NCBI GenBank assembly: GCA_018265615.1
Contig: JABLYX010000025.1
Span: forward strand, 1 to 59,742
Reading direction: 5' to 3'
From: Lentisphaeria bacterium
GTDB lineage: Bacteria > Verrucomicrobiota > Lentisphaeria > Victivallales > Victivallaceae
Length of the DNA: 59,742 nucleotides
Below, piece by piece: positions 8,185 through 16,366 of the stretch. The notes under the pieces were generated by a model. It did not search any database. It had not been told where the DNA came from and saw only the letters and a list, made by a program, of their open reading frames with translations. The position numbers were made by a program, and so were the translations under genes. The stretch's first letter is position 1, and every line of letters starts with the position of its first letter.

Positions 8185-8202
8185 TGCAAAAACGTTTTTG
8201 CA
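8185..8202. promoter_or_regulatory. LacI-type operator O2
   Basis: An 18 bp perfect palindrome, TGCAAAAACGTTTTTGCA, with the same core as O1. Its centre is 111 bp from the centre of O1, near a whole number of helical turns, which suits looping by a LacI tetramer or paired dimers. Imperfect half-sites (TAAAAAACGA) lie between them at about 8146 and 8169. Confidence 0.85.
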
Positions 8203-8242
8203 TTAATAATTATACCTGATGTTTTCGCGAAATGCAATAGCT

Positions 8243-8272
8243 TTCCGGAAAAAAAACTGTTTTTTCCCGGAA
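8243..8272. terminator. A/T-stem hairpin, possible bidirectional terminator
   Basis: TTCCGG followed by an A run pairs with a T run followed by CCGGAA. A similar palindrome, TTTTCCGGAAAA, follows at 8281-8292. The position between the two convergent-phase transcription units (end of the DUF4886 gene and lacI promoter) suits insulation. The pairing is mostly A:T, so this is a weaker call than the hairpin at 8297-8329. Confidence 0.4.
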
Positions 8273-8288
8273 TACTCTGTTTTTCCGG

Positions 8289-8329
8289 AAAAGAAACGCC
8301 CTCCCGGGCTGTCGGGCACAGGGAGGGCG
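8289..8329 (-). terminator. Intrinsic terminator after the DUF4886 gene
   Basis: On the minus strand CGCCCTCCC (8329-8321) pairs with GGGAGGGCG (8305-8297) over 9 bp and is followed by TTTCTTTT. It lies 22 bp after the stop of the DUF4886 gene and ends the GntR-led operon. Confidence 0.85.
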
Positions 8330-8351
8330 GGGAATTACGGTTTGCGTGCGG

Positions 8352-9290
8352 TTACTTTCTGGCTTTGCGGGCGTCGAGCGCCTTCTGGGCGACGTCGCGC
8401 AGGAAGGCTGCATCTTCAGGCGTGACTTCCTTCGGAACGAACTTGATCTCCGAGGTCGGCTTGTCGAAGAAGAAGCCGTACCAGAGGCAGGCCTGCAGGT
8501 ATTCGCCGCGCCGATTCAGGTGAGCCGGGTCGTTTTTGAGAATCCAGCGGGTTTCGCCGGTTTTCCTGTCCTTCTCTTTCCGCCAGTACATGCCGCCCGC
8601 GAACGAACCGGCTTCCGACGGCAGCTTGTCGGGATACTTGAGGCTTTTCACTGCCTCGGTGTCATACGGGACATATTTGACCGCCTGGGTTTCGCGGGCG
8701 AGCTGCACGGCTTCGCCGGTCGGGATCAGGCGGATTCCGAGCTCGGACGCGGCCTTGTCATACGCCTTGACAAGCTCCTCGAACATCTTCTGCTGGTCGA
8801 TCTTCCAGCTCCGGTACCGGTTGTCGTCGAAGCGGTAGGCCCAGGTCTGCTGCATGACGAGCTCTGCGTCCGGGGCGTATTTCTTCACGTACTCCTGCAG
8901 GTTCTTCGCGTAGGGCTGGTAGCTCTCCGGCTTCCACGAAAGGTGGCTCGCCTGCTGGATCGTCACGAAATCCCACGGCCGCGCCTGAAGCTTTTCTTTG
9001 AGCGTGAAGTGCTCTTCCTTCGGGGTGTTTCTGTATTGGACATAGGTTTTCTGACTTGGATTTTTTTCTGCTTTCTCGACGAGGTCCCAATGCTTGTTGA
9101 GCGGGCAGCCGCCGATGTTCGCGCGCTCCATGATGATTTTGTCGCCGGCCGACTCCGCTACCTGCGGCAGGTAGCGGAACGCGCTGTCCGCAAAGCTGTT
9201 GCCGATGGTCAGAAGCTTGATCTCCTTCCCCGCCGCTCCGAACGTGAGCGCGGCCGCCGCCAGAATTGAAAGTGTGAATTTTCCGGTCAT
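8352..9290 (-). CDS. Exported DUF4886 / SGNH-hydrolase-like protein
   Basis: 312 aa. The start at 9290 has a strong GGAGGATCAA site and opens a signal peptide (LSILAAAALTFGAAGKE). The core begins KLLTIGNSFADSAFRYLPQ, with IGNSF as the Ser block, then ANIGGCPLNKHW typical of DUF4886. DPAHLNRRGEYL near the C-terminus supplies the Asp-x-x-His pair. The known fold suggests deacetylation or esterolysis of a carbohydrate outside the cytoplasm. It is the last gene of the GntR-led operon behind the alginate-lyase-like gene, so removal of acetyl or other esters from that polymer is a sensible inference. An in-frame ATG at 9368 is upstream but lacks a comparable site. Confidence 0.8.
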   Translation of the reverse strand: MTGKFTLSILAAAALTFGAAGKEIKLLTIGNSFADSAFRYLPQVAESAGDKIIMERANIGGCPLNKHWDLVEKAEKNPSQKTYVQYRNTPKEEHFTLKEKLQARPWDFVTIQQASHLSWKPESYQPYAKNLQEYVKKYAPDAELVMQQTWAYRFDDNRYRSWKIDQQKMFEELVKAYDKAASELGIRLIPTGEAVQLARETQAVKYVPYDTEAVKSLKYPDKLPSEAGSFAGGMYWRKEKDRKTGETRWILKNDPAHLNRRGEYLQACLWYGFFFDKPTSEIKFVPKEVTPEDAAFLRDVAQKALDARKARK

Positions 9291-9310
9291 TTGATCCTCC
9301 TTGATGACTG

Positions 9311-9322
9311 ATTGTATACAAT
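9311..9322. promoter_or_regulatory. Palindrome ATTGTATACAAT before the DUF4886 gene
   Basis: A perfect 12 bp palindrome in the 85 bp gap between the alginate-lyase-like and DUF4886 genes. The half TATACAAT is also found in the inverted repeat in front of the gntR-type gene (12478-12485), so both may be sites for that regulator. Confidence 0.45.
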
Positions 9323-9375
9323 ATTGCCGGAAGGGGAGAAATTCAAACAGCATCCGGAATTTTTCCACAATCTGT

Positions 9376-10581
9376 TCATTTTTCCGGGAAGGCGGCGGGA
9401 GCGAAGAGGATCCGGTTCACCGGTGTAAGCTTCGGCTCCGGCAGCTTTTCGAGTGCGCGCCGCGCCGCTTCCGAACCGGTCCAGGCGTGGTACTGGAGGA
9501 CGACATTGCCGAAAGCGGCCGGCTCCGGCGGGCCGTCCGGCACGGGATAGGGCCATCTGTCTGCCGGGTCCAGCCAGCAGCCGAGCATCCGGTCGACCGC
9601 GCGGCGGACCGCCTGTCCACTTGCCGAGGCCGGGTCGAGCAGGTCGGCGCCCCGGGCCCGTCCCGCCCCGGCTGCGCGGAAGATCATCTGAAGCGCGAAA
9701 GCCGAATAGTGCCACGAGCGGGTGCGGACAGTCTCCTCCGGCAGAAACCCCCGTTCGTCGACGGCGTTCACGATCAGGCCGCGCATGATTTCCAGATGTT
9801 CCGCCGCGAGCTTCCCGTTGCCGCAGAAGCTCGCGTATGCGATGATCTGGGCGTGGTAGGAGAGGCCGTGATTCTGCTTCCTTCCAAAATCCTGCCGGGC
9901 CATCCGGTCGGTCAGCAGCCAGCGGGTGTAGCTTTCGAACCACTGCTGCAGGGCGCGGTAATACTCCGGCTTCATGGCGGGAGCGTCTTTCAGCAGGACG
10001 AACATGTTCACAAGGTCGGCAAGGGGGATCGTGTCGATGATTCCCTCGACGCGCCCGCCGGTTCGCCCGGGGATCGCCTGCGCATATCTCATATGCGGGT
10101 TCATCCGGGTCGCCTCATCTATGAAGAAGATGCGGGCGAGTTCGACGGCCTTCGCAGCGGCGGCCTCATCGCGGTCGAAGTGCCAGAGCAGCGCGCCCGC
10201 CGTCACCCATTTGCTCATATCGTTGATCCTGATCTGATCATACGCTTTGAAGTCGGGATTGAATTCGCCGTCGCGCCGGATATACGGGAGCCCGTCCGGC
10301 CGTGCGGGATCGGGCCACCAGTAGGGGCCGCAGCTGGTGAAGTCGCGCGGATCGCCTCCGGGCGACGGCAGCCGCTTGTTGAGGGTTACGCTGATCGGCG
10401 GCTGCTTCAGCAGGGCTTTCCGCCTGCCGCGCAGCTCATCGAGGGCCCGCGCCGCCATCGGACGCTCCGAAAGCTGTTCCGCCGTCGGAATGAACTCCGC
10501 CGGGATTGTCGGGAGTCCCGCGGCATGGAGTGTGGCGCCTGCCGCAGCGGCGAACAGAGCGAGAACGGTCTTTGACTTCAT
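9376..10581 (-). CDS. Exported alginate-lyase-like polysaccharide lyase
   Basis: 401 aa with a signal peptide (MKSKTVLALFAAAAGATLHAA). The sequence reads as the alpha/alpha-toroid alginate lyase family (PL5-like fold): CGPYWWPDPARPDGLPYIRR near residue 85, RINDMSKWV near 120, the KQNHGLSYHAQ block near residue 245 that holds the usual catalytic Asn/His, and RSWHYSAFALQ near 290. It should cut uronate-containing polymers by beta-elimination outside the cytoplasm. The true substrate is not determined. It lies 10 bp after a pseudopilin gene in the GntR-led operon. Confidence 0.8.
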   Translation of the reverse strand: MKSKTVLALFAAAAGATLHAAGLPTIPAEFIPTAEQLSERPMAARALDELRGRRKALLKQPPISVTLNKRLPSPGGDPRDFTSCGPYWWPDPARPDGLPYIRRDGEFNPDFKAYDQIRINDMSKWVTAGALLWHFDRDEAAAAKAVELARIFFIDEATRMNPHMRYAQAIPGRTGGRVEGIIDTIPLADLVNMFVLLKDAPAMKPEYYRALQQWFESYTRWLLTDRMARQDFGRKQNHGLSYHAQIIAYASFCGNGKLAAEHLEIMRGLIVNAVDERGFLPEETVRTRSWHYSAFALQMIFRAAGAGRARGADLLDPASASGQAVRRAVDRMLGCWLDPADRWPYPVPDGPPEPAAFGNVVLQYHAWTGSEAARRALEKLPEPKLTPVNRILFAPAAFPEK

Positions 10582-10591
10582 GGCCTTCTCC

Positions 10592-11320
10592 TCACTTGAG
10601 AATGTCGTGAGCGTTGAAGATGTCGTCCTGCCGCCCGCCGGTTCCGTGCGGAATGACCTCCCCGCTGGTCAATTGCGCGCAATGTCCGTCGAAGAAGCCG
10701 ACGCTGGCGCGACGGTTGTGGCCGTAAAAGACGCCGCCGGAGTCCGTGCCCGGATCGAGATATTTGGCCGGCGCCGCAGAAGCCCGGAAGACGTTCCACT
10801 GCCCGTTGTTGATTGTATTCGTTTCGACCCGGTATTGCCGGCTGGTGTCGATATGGAGGAAGCGCCGTGACGGGCTGCGTACCTGTGTGAGTTTATAGGC
10901 GGCCGGATAAACAATTGGATCGGTCCGGTCCGTGAAGCCGGATTGGTTCATGCCGTAGGTCCACAGCGCGTTATCGAGCCTGCCGGGCAGGCTCGGGCAG
11001 AGTTTTCCTTTGGTGGAGGGGTAGTTGGCCGAATAGAGATCCTTCGATCCCGGAGCTGCTCCGATCAGCTTGTAAAGCTCCATGTTCTTGTACCACTGTA
11101 CGGAATAGTTGTCGCACATGAGCGGGACCGTGTAATCCTGGTATGAGTCCGCGTATTGCAGCTCGGCCAGCATCAGAGATTTGATATTGTTGAGGCAGGT
11201 TGCCGCCTTGCCGCGTTCGCGCGCCCGGTTCAGCGCGGGCAGCAGCATGGAGGCGAGGATCGCGATGATCGCGATCACGACGAGAAGCTCGATCAGGGTG
11301 AATGCATACGGTTTCTTCAT
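10592..11320 (-). CDS. Pseudopilin-type secreted protein with H-X9-DG motif
   Basis: 242 aa. MKKPYA precedes the prepilin signature FTLIELLVVIAIIAILASM. The C-terminal part has GHNRRASVGFFDGHC, an exact H-X9-DG. Middle residues are unlike those of the other three pseudopilins in the window, so each seems matched to its own operon. It is the second gene of the GntR-led operon, 28 bp after the regulator and 10 bp before the lyase. Confidence 0.88.
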   Translation of the reverse strand: MKKPYAFTLIELLVVIAIIAILASMLLPALNRARERGKAATCLNNIKSLMLAELQYADSYQDYTVPLMCDNYSVQWYKNMELYKLIGAAPGSKDLYSANYPSTKGKLCPSLPGRLDNALWTYGMNQSGFTDRTDPIVYPAAYKLTQVRSPSRRFLHIDTSRQYRVETNTINNGQWNVFRASAAPAKYLDPGTDSGGVFYGHNRRASVGFFDGHCAQLTSGEVIPHGTGGRQDDIFNAHDILK

Positions 11321-11348
11321 GATAACTCTCCGGACTTATGTTGAAGGA

Positions 11349-12422
11349 TCAATTTTGCGGGGGAGGCGCACAGGAGCCTGCGTCGACGAATTCATAATTC
11401 CGCTCTTCGGAATGAAGCGGGGGCTCGTTCCTGATCTGCCGCAGGAGGGATTGCGCGCCCTGGCGGCAGAACCCCTGCACGTCGATCCGGAACAGCGAGA
11501 GCTTCGGTGAAAGCCGCTCAGGGTGATCGGGTTCGTCGATGCAGAATATGGAGAGCTCGCGCGGTACGGCAATGCCGAGTGCCGTCAGGGTTTCGCAGAC
11601 ATCGCGGGCGAGGAGGCGGTTGCCGATGATTACCGCTGTCGGACGTTCCGGGGCGGAGAAGTATCCGCCGAGCCGTTCCCGCGTTGCGTCGGTTACGGTC
11701 CAGGCGGGATTGACCGGCAGCTGCCGTTTCCACATCGCCGCCATGAAGCTGTTGTAACGCTCCGTGCTCGGAAGCGAGTTGAGGCTTACGACGAGGAAGC
11801 CGATTCTCCGGTGGCCGAGGCTTGCAAGATGATCAACGGCGTCTTCGATGATCCGTTCGTTGGAGTAACCGATGCTGAACTCGGAGGCTCCCTTCTGAAC
11901 CGAACTCAGCAGCAGCGCCGGGGTTCCCTTTGCCCGCAGGTGCTTCACAAGTTCCGGCGGAATCTCGTTGCTGTTGAAGATCAGGACCCCGTCGAGCCCG
12001 TATTCCGCCACTGCTTCTTCGATCTCCCCGGCCTCGCGGAAGACCGGGATGAGGTCGCAGCGGTTGGTTTTGCTGAACATCCAGAGCGAACAGAGCATCT
12101 CCTGGACGTAGCAGGAGGAGTTGTAGAACAGCGCGAAGAACCCGATACGGATCCGGCGGTTCAGCTCAAACGGATCGCTCGTTACGAAGGTTCCGGAACC
12201 GCGGCGGCGCACGATGAGCCTGCGGCGGATCAGTTCGTCCATCGCGGCGGTGATTGTGATGGCGGAGAGCTTCAGCTGGCTCGCGAGTTTCCGGCTGCTC
12301 GGCAGCCGTTCCCCCGGTGCGAATTCGCCGGAGCGGATCCGCCCGGCGAACCATTCCGCCAGCTGCAGGTATTTTGCACTCTTGTCCTGCCTGATTGTGA
12401 AACCGGGTTGGAGCATCTTCAA
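11349..12422 (-). CDS. GntR-type winged-helix regulator with LacI-like sensor domain
   Basis: 357 aa. Residues ~15-80 form a GntR winged helix (YLQLAEWFAGRIRSGEFAPG, LPSSRKLASQLKLS, RRRGSGTFVTSD). The remainder is a LacI/periplasmic-binding-type sensor (IGFFALFYNSS, GHRRIGFLVVS, PRELSIFCIDEP). This is the known GntR/LacI chimera of the AraR type. It heads the operon with a pseudopilin, an alginate-lyase-like enzyme and a DUF4886 protein and very likely controls it through the inverted repeat at 12473-12506. Confidence 0.88.
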   Translation of the reverse strand: MKMLQPGFTIRQDKSAKYLQLAEWFAGRIRSGEFAPGERLPSSRKLASQLKLSAITITAAMDELIRRRLIVRRRGSGTFVTSDPFELNRRIRIGFFALFYNSSCYVQEMLCSLWMFSKTNRCDLIPVFREAGEIEEAVAEYGLDGVLIFNSNEIPPELVKHLRAKGTPALLLSSVQKGASEFSIGYSNERIIEDAVDHLASLGHRRIGFLVVSLNSLPSTERYNSFMAAMWKRQLPVNPAWTVTDATRERLGGYFSAPERPTAVIIGNRLLARDVCETLTALGIAVPRELSIFCIDEPDHPERLSPKLSLFRIDVQGFCRQGAQSLLRQIRNEPPLHSEERNYEFVDAGSCAPPPQN

Positions 12423-12472
12423 TCGTTCCTTTCGGTGAATATTATACCGGAAATGAACGGAAAATGCAACAG

Positions 12473-12506
12473 CATATATACAATTTGATTGAAATTAGTG
12501 TATATG
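12473..12506. promoter_or_regulatory. Inverted repeat upstream of the GntR-type regulator
   Basis: CATATATAC (12473-12481) and GTGTATATG (12498-12506) match at 8 of 9 positions across a 16 bp spacer. The position, 50-85 bp before the regulator's start, suits an autoregulatory operator. The TATACAAT half is shared with 9311-9322. Confidence 0.45.
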
Positions 12507-12544
12507 TGCAGTTCTCTGCCCCGGAGTTCGTTTCCTCTTGTCTT

Positions 12545-13921
12545 TTACAGCATCGACCGGATCAGTTCGGCGATGTGCGTGTTGTCGTAAAAGCTGCGGA
12601 AGAGCCCGGCATTCGTTCCATATGCGAGCGTCATGACCGGCGAAGCCGTGTGGGCGAAGGTCGTCCAGCCGAGCCCCGCCTTCGCCGCGAGGATCCGCGT
12701 TGCCGCCACGGCGAGCGGTTCATAACCGCCGTAGCGTGTTCCGGTTCCGGCGGCCGGGTTCATCGACGCGTCAAAGGCGGTCCTGAGCTCCTGAAGCTCA
12801 TCCCCGGTCAGGGCGAGGGGGGAATCTCCCGCGGGGAGCAGCCCGAACCGTTCCGACACGAGCCGCATCACGTCATCGAACGACAGGTCTTTTTGCTTCT
12901 TCAGCGCGGCCAGCTCATCCGAGAAGCTCTGGAACGATGCTTTCTGGCTGTCGAGCAGACCGAACCGGCTGCCGTAGGGCAGCGTGCGTTCCCCGAGCCC
13001 GAGGCCGCCGGTTTCGTGGTCGGCCGTGATGACGATCAGGCTCTCTCCCGGATGCGCGTCCGCGAACCGGACCGCTTCGCGGATCGCGTCGCGGAACGCC
13101 AGCGTCTCATGCAGCGCGGTCGCCGCATCGTTCGCATGGCACGCCCAGTCGATCATGCCGCCTTCGACCATCAGGAAGAAACCGTTCGGATTGTCGAGCA
13201 GCTCGATGCCTTTCGCAGTGTATTCCGCGAGGGTCGGAACGCCTTCGACCCGGTCGATCGCATAGGGCAGACTCGCGGTTCTGTTCGGCTTCGGGGAGAC
13301 GGCGATGGTTTTGCCCGCTCCGGTCTTCAGGGCGCGAAACGCATCGAGTGTGCGGACGATGCCGTAACCGTTCGCCTCCGCGAGCCCGTATGCATCGGGG
13401 CGGCCGCCTTTTTTACCGCGCGGCTGCAGGAGCCCCCCTCCCGCGAGATAGTCGATGTTGCTTTTTCCCATCTGTACGGCGATGTCGTAGTAATCCGACC
13501 GCGACGGGACACTCGCGTAAAAAGCCGCCGGGGTCGCGTGGTCGAGGCTCACGCTCGTGACGACGCCGATTTTGCGTCCCTTTGCCTGTGCGGTTTCGAC
13601 ATATGAGGGGATACGGGCTCCTTCCGGCGTCCGGCCGATCATGCCGGAATGGGTTTTCCGGCCCGATGCGAGGGCGGTTCCGGCCGCCGCCGAGTCGGTG
13701 ATGTAATGGTCCTGCGAGCGGGTGGCGGTCAGCCCGACATCCCGGAAACCCTCAAAGACCAGCGGTTTGCCCGCGTATTCCGATGCGAGGCCGACCTGGG
13801 CGCTCCCCATCCCGTCGCCGATGAAGAGGAAGATGTATTTCGGTTTCGCGGCTTCGGCGGCAAGGGCCGAGGCCGTCAGCAGCGCGGCGCAGGCCGCGGA
13901 AATCAGATGCAGCGCTTTCAT
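12545..13921 (-). CDS. phoA: Alkaline phosphatase
   Basis: 458 aa with signal peptide (LISAACAALLTASALAAEA). The metal site FIGDGMGSAQ begins at D36, the nucleophile Ser77 sits in TDSAAAGTAL, and ADHETGG gives the later metal ligands. All are standard for the alkaline phosphatase superfamily. It releases phosphate from monoesters outside the cytoplasm using zinc and magnesium. It is the last gene of a five-gene operon: the CBM-like gene ends 1 bp before its start and the EEP phosphodiesterase precedes that, suggesting stepwise release of phosphate from nucleic acid or phospholipid. The gene symbol reflects family, not proven orthology. Confidence 0.88.
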   Translation of the reverse strand: MKALHLISAACAALLTASALAAEAAKPKYIFLFIGDGMGSAQVGLASEYAGKPLVFEGFRDVGLTATRSQDHYITDSAAAGTALASGRKTHSGMIGRTPEGARIPSYVETAQAKGRKIGVVTSVSLDHATPAAFYASVPSRSDYYDIAVQMGKSNIDYLAGGGLLQPRGKKGGRPDAYGLAEANGYGIVRTLDAFRALKTGAGKTIAVSPKPNRTASLPYAIDRVEGVPTLAEYTAKGIELLDNPNGFFLMVEGGMIDWACHANDAATALHETLAFRDAIREAVRFADAHPGESLIVITADHETGGLGLGERTLPYGSRFGLLDSQKASFQSFSDELAALKKQKDLSFDDVMRLVSERFGLLPAGDSPLALTGDELQELRTAFDASMNPAAGTGTRYGGYEPLAVAATRILAAKAGLGWTTFAHTASPVMTLAYGTNAGLFRSFYDNTHIAELIRSML

Positions 13922-13922
13922 A

Positions 13923-14738
13923 TCATTTCACCTCGATCGGTTCGAGGGCGAGGCCCGTTACGTCTGCCCCGTCGATTGAAATCCGCGCGCCGTCGGCGTT
14001 GTCGGAGACGGCGATGATTTCGGAGAACGCCTTCTTCTCCCCGCCGCGCAGATAGAAGGTGATGTGCCCATCCCGGATGAAGCCGCCGTCGGGGGAGTGG
14101 AAGACCAGTTTCACTGTCCCCGTCCCGTCCCCGGCTGCGCGCCCGTCGAAGCGGACTTTGTAATATTTGCCGGGAACGAGCGCATGGTCGCCTCCGGTTC
14201 CGGGCCGGAACGGCTTGACTTCGATGCTCTTCCGGTACGCTTCGGCTTCCGCCGGGGTGAGCTCGGCGAGGCAGGGGCCCTTCAGGTCCACGGTTCCGAA
14301 TGAGTCGATCCGGAAGTCGATCCGGGTTTCGACGGCGTCCTCCGGGACGGTGAATGTCATTGTTCCGGTCGTCCACTCCCCGTTGAGCAGCGGCTCGAAA
14401 CAGGAGAGGCGGGTTTTTTCGCGCCATTTGCCGTCGGAGCCCCTGAAGATCACGAGCATTTTCGTCAGTGCGCCGTGTTCGGTCGTCTGCGTGTAGCTGA
14501 GACGATAGGTCGCGCCGGGTTTGAGCTTCAGATCCCGGTAGATGCGGCCGAAGGTCGAATTTGCGAAACGGCGGATCCGGGTGGCGCCGGCGTCGAGCTG
14601 CTTCACGTCATATATCTCCTTGCGGTTGTCGGGGCGGAAATCGCGCTTCCACTCCACAGGCGGGACGGTCAGGAGATTTTCAGCCGCAAAGAGGGCAGGG
14701 AGAAGTGCGAATGAGAGCAGGAAGAGTGTCTTTTTCAT
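13923..14738 (-). CDS. Exported beta-sandwich protein of unknown function (two CBM-like halves)
   Basis: 271 aa with signal peptide (LFLLSFALLPALFAAENL). Two halves look like jelly-roll domains: residues ~30-165 (KLKPGATYRLSYTQTTEHGA, GTMTFTVPEDAVETRIDFRI) and ~185-271 (LVPGKYYKVRFDGRAAGDG, VSDNADGARISIDG). Each has the ligand-module pattern of carbohydrate-binding CBM4/9-like folds. No catalytic motif is visible. The start overlaps the stop of the EEP gene by 4 bp, and the phosphatase gene follows 1 bp after its stop, so translation is coupled. A binding or tethering partner for those enzymes is likely from context. Confidence 0.6.
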   Translation of the reverse strand: MKKTLFLLSFALLPALFAAENLLTVPPVEWKRDFRPDNRKEIYDVKQLDAGATRIRRFANSTFGRIYRDLKLKPGATYRLSYTQTTEHGALTKMLVIFRGSDGKWREKTRLSCFEPLLNGEWTTGTMTFTVPEDAVETRIDFRIDSFGTVDLKGPCLAELTPAEAEAYRKSIEVKPFRPGTGGDHALVPGKYYKVRFDGRAAGDGTGTVKLVFHSPDGGFIRDGHITFYLRGGEKKAFSEIIAVSDNADGARISIDGADVTGLALEPIEVK

Positions 14739-15574
14739 TTGTGCAGATCCTTCAGAGTCAGGATGACCGGGTAATGGTCCGACAACGTTTCGAAGAACTC
14801 GCGTCTGCGCGTATCCACGAAAGCTTCGGTGACTTTGGATTCCAGATTTTTTGTGATGAACGCCATGTCGATGCGGATTCCGATTTTCGGGTCGCGGTTG
14901 TTCTTTTTCATCCAGAAAAAGCAGACCTCCTCGAGCCCCGCGTCAAGCAGGTTTGTCATGCACTGGAAATCGAAGAAGCCGTCGCGGATGTTCTCGATAT
15001 GCGGCCGCGTTTCGTGGCGGCGGATCTCAAGCGCCGCCGCATTCGCGTTGGCCCGGGCCGCGTCATACGGCGAAGGGTTGTTGAAGTCGCCCATCATGAT
15101 GACCTTTTCGCCCGCGGCGATGAGAGGCTTCAGCCGCTTTGCATAGATTTCGCTCTCGCGGATGCGGACCGCGTATTTGAACGGCGAGTAGTGGATCGAC
15201 ATGTAATAGACGCCGTCGATTTTGGCGAGGACATAGCCGTGGTGCAGCCCTTCGGTCCGGATCTCGAGCATTTCAAACGGACGTTTTGAGGTGAGGCCGA
15301 TCGAGTAATCCTGCCACGGTTTTGCGACCGCTCCATAGCTGTGGTTCCAGAGCTTCGCCTGGCGGCTGAATGAGTCGGAATTCTGACGGGCGATCTCCTG
15401 GAACAGGACCACATCCGGATTCTGTTCCCTGATCCAGCGCGCCGTCTCTTCGATCCGGCTCGCGCGGTTGAAGCCGATCAGTACGTTATAGCCGATTACC
15501 TTCGTCTCTTCCGCCGCGGCGGAGAGCGCCGTCGCCAGCAGGGCGAAGAGGGTGATGAGGAGCCTGTGTTTCAT
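14735..15574 (-). CDS. Exported endonuclease/exonuclease/phosphatase-family enzyme
   Basis: 279 aa with signal peptide (LLITLFALLATALSAAAEE). EEP fold motifs appear in order: YNVLIG near residue 29, PDVVLFQEI near 53 with the metal-binding Glu, YMSIHYSPF near 125, MMGDFNNPSPYDA near 161, RIDMAFITK near 235 and LSDHYPVILTL at the end. The fold hydrolyses phosphodiesters in DNA, sphingomyelin or inositol lipids; the substrate cannot be decided here. Export and linkage to alkaline phosphatase suggest phosphate scavenging from extracellular diesters. It sits 4 bp after a pseudopilin gene. Confidence 0.82.
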   Translation of the reverse strand: MKHRLLITLFALLATALSAAAEETKVIGYNVLIGFNRASRIEETARWIREQNPDVVLFQEIARQNSDSFSRQAKLWNHSYGAVAKPWQDYSIGLTSKRPFEMLEIRTEGLHHGYVLAKIDGVYYMSIHYSPFKYAVRIRESEIYAKRLKPLIAAGEKVIMMGDFNNPSPYDAARANANAAALEIRRHETRPHIENIRDGFFDFQCMTNLLDAGLEEVCFFWMKKNNRDPKIGIRIDMAFITKNLESKVTEAFVDTRRREFFETLSDHYPVILTLKDLHK

Positions 15575-15578
15575 TGGT

Positions 15579-16355
15579 CTATTCCTTCCATGTCCACGCT
15601 TTGATCGTGCTGTTGTAGCTCTGGTACGGCCGGAACCAGGCCCGGTGGTTCGTCACCGTTTCGATGACGGAGAGGTTCCGGGCGCTGCCGTCCGCCATCG
15701 CGTAATTCGCGGTTTCATTGTGCCGCGGGCTCGGCGGCGCATAGCGGTCGTTCGGCTCGCCGCGGTAATAGTCCAGCATCTCCCGGCCGATCAGTGCATT
15801 CAGGTACGGACGGCCGCCGAGCGAATTCCCGCCGTTATATTCGGCCATCGGCGTCGATTCCCCGAACATGACCGGAGTGGTTCCTGCTTCGGAGGTGACC
15901 GCCGCCATGGTTTCCGCCTTGACCGCCACGCCGTTTGACTGCGTTGTCATGTCGGGATCGTTTTTGTCGCTGCGGGCCGGAGAGTATCCGAAAACCCTCA
16001 TATTGTGCCCGTAGGAGATGTTGTTCTGGAATCCGCCGCCGTTTGTCCACGAGCTTTTGGGTTCGGAGGGGCAGTCGAACAGTTTCGCATTATGCAGGTA
16101 GCTCTCGTTGAGCACCGTCGCCCAATGGGAGGGCTTGAGGTTCGCGACGTTGACGAGCCGCGCCGTGATGTAATACTGGTTGTTGTCGGTCGAATAGGAG
16201 AAGGCCGCCACGGCGATCTGCTTGAGATTGTTGAGGCAGCTGACCGACTTGCCCTTTTCCCGGGCCCGGCCGAGCGCGGGGAGCAGCATGGCGGCGAGGA
16301 CCGCGATGATCGCAATCACGACGAGGAGTTCTATCAGTGTGAAATTCTTCTTCAT
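15579..16355 (-). CDS. Pseudopilin-type secreted protein with H-X9-DG motif
   Basis: 258 aa from ATG 16355, preceded by GGAGGCC. The leader is MKKN followed by FTLIELLVVIAIIAVLAAM. Near the C-terminus RHNETANYAMADGSA is an exact H-X9-DG. It shares NNISYGH and parts of the YY/CP(S/T)E region with the next upstream pseudopilin gene, so the two are local paralogues. It is the second gene of the phosphatase operon. Confidence 0.87.
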   Translation of the reverse strand: MKKNFTLIELLVVIAIIAVLAAMLLPALGRAREKGKSVSCLNNLKQIAVAAFSYSTDNNQYYITARLVNVANLKPSHWATVLNESYLHNAKLFDCPSEPKSSWTNGGGFQNNISYGHNMRVFGYSPARSDKNDPDMTTQSNGVAVKAETMAAVTSEAGTTPVMFGESTPMAEYNGGNSLGGRPYLNALIGREMLDYYRGEPNDRYAPPSPRHNETANYAMADGSARNLSVIETVTNHRAWFRPYQSYNSTIKAWTWKE

Positions 16356-16366
16356 TCCGGCCTCCC

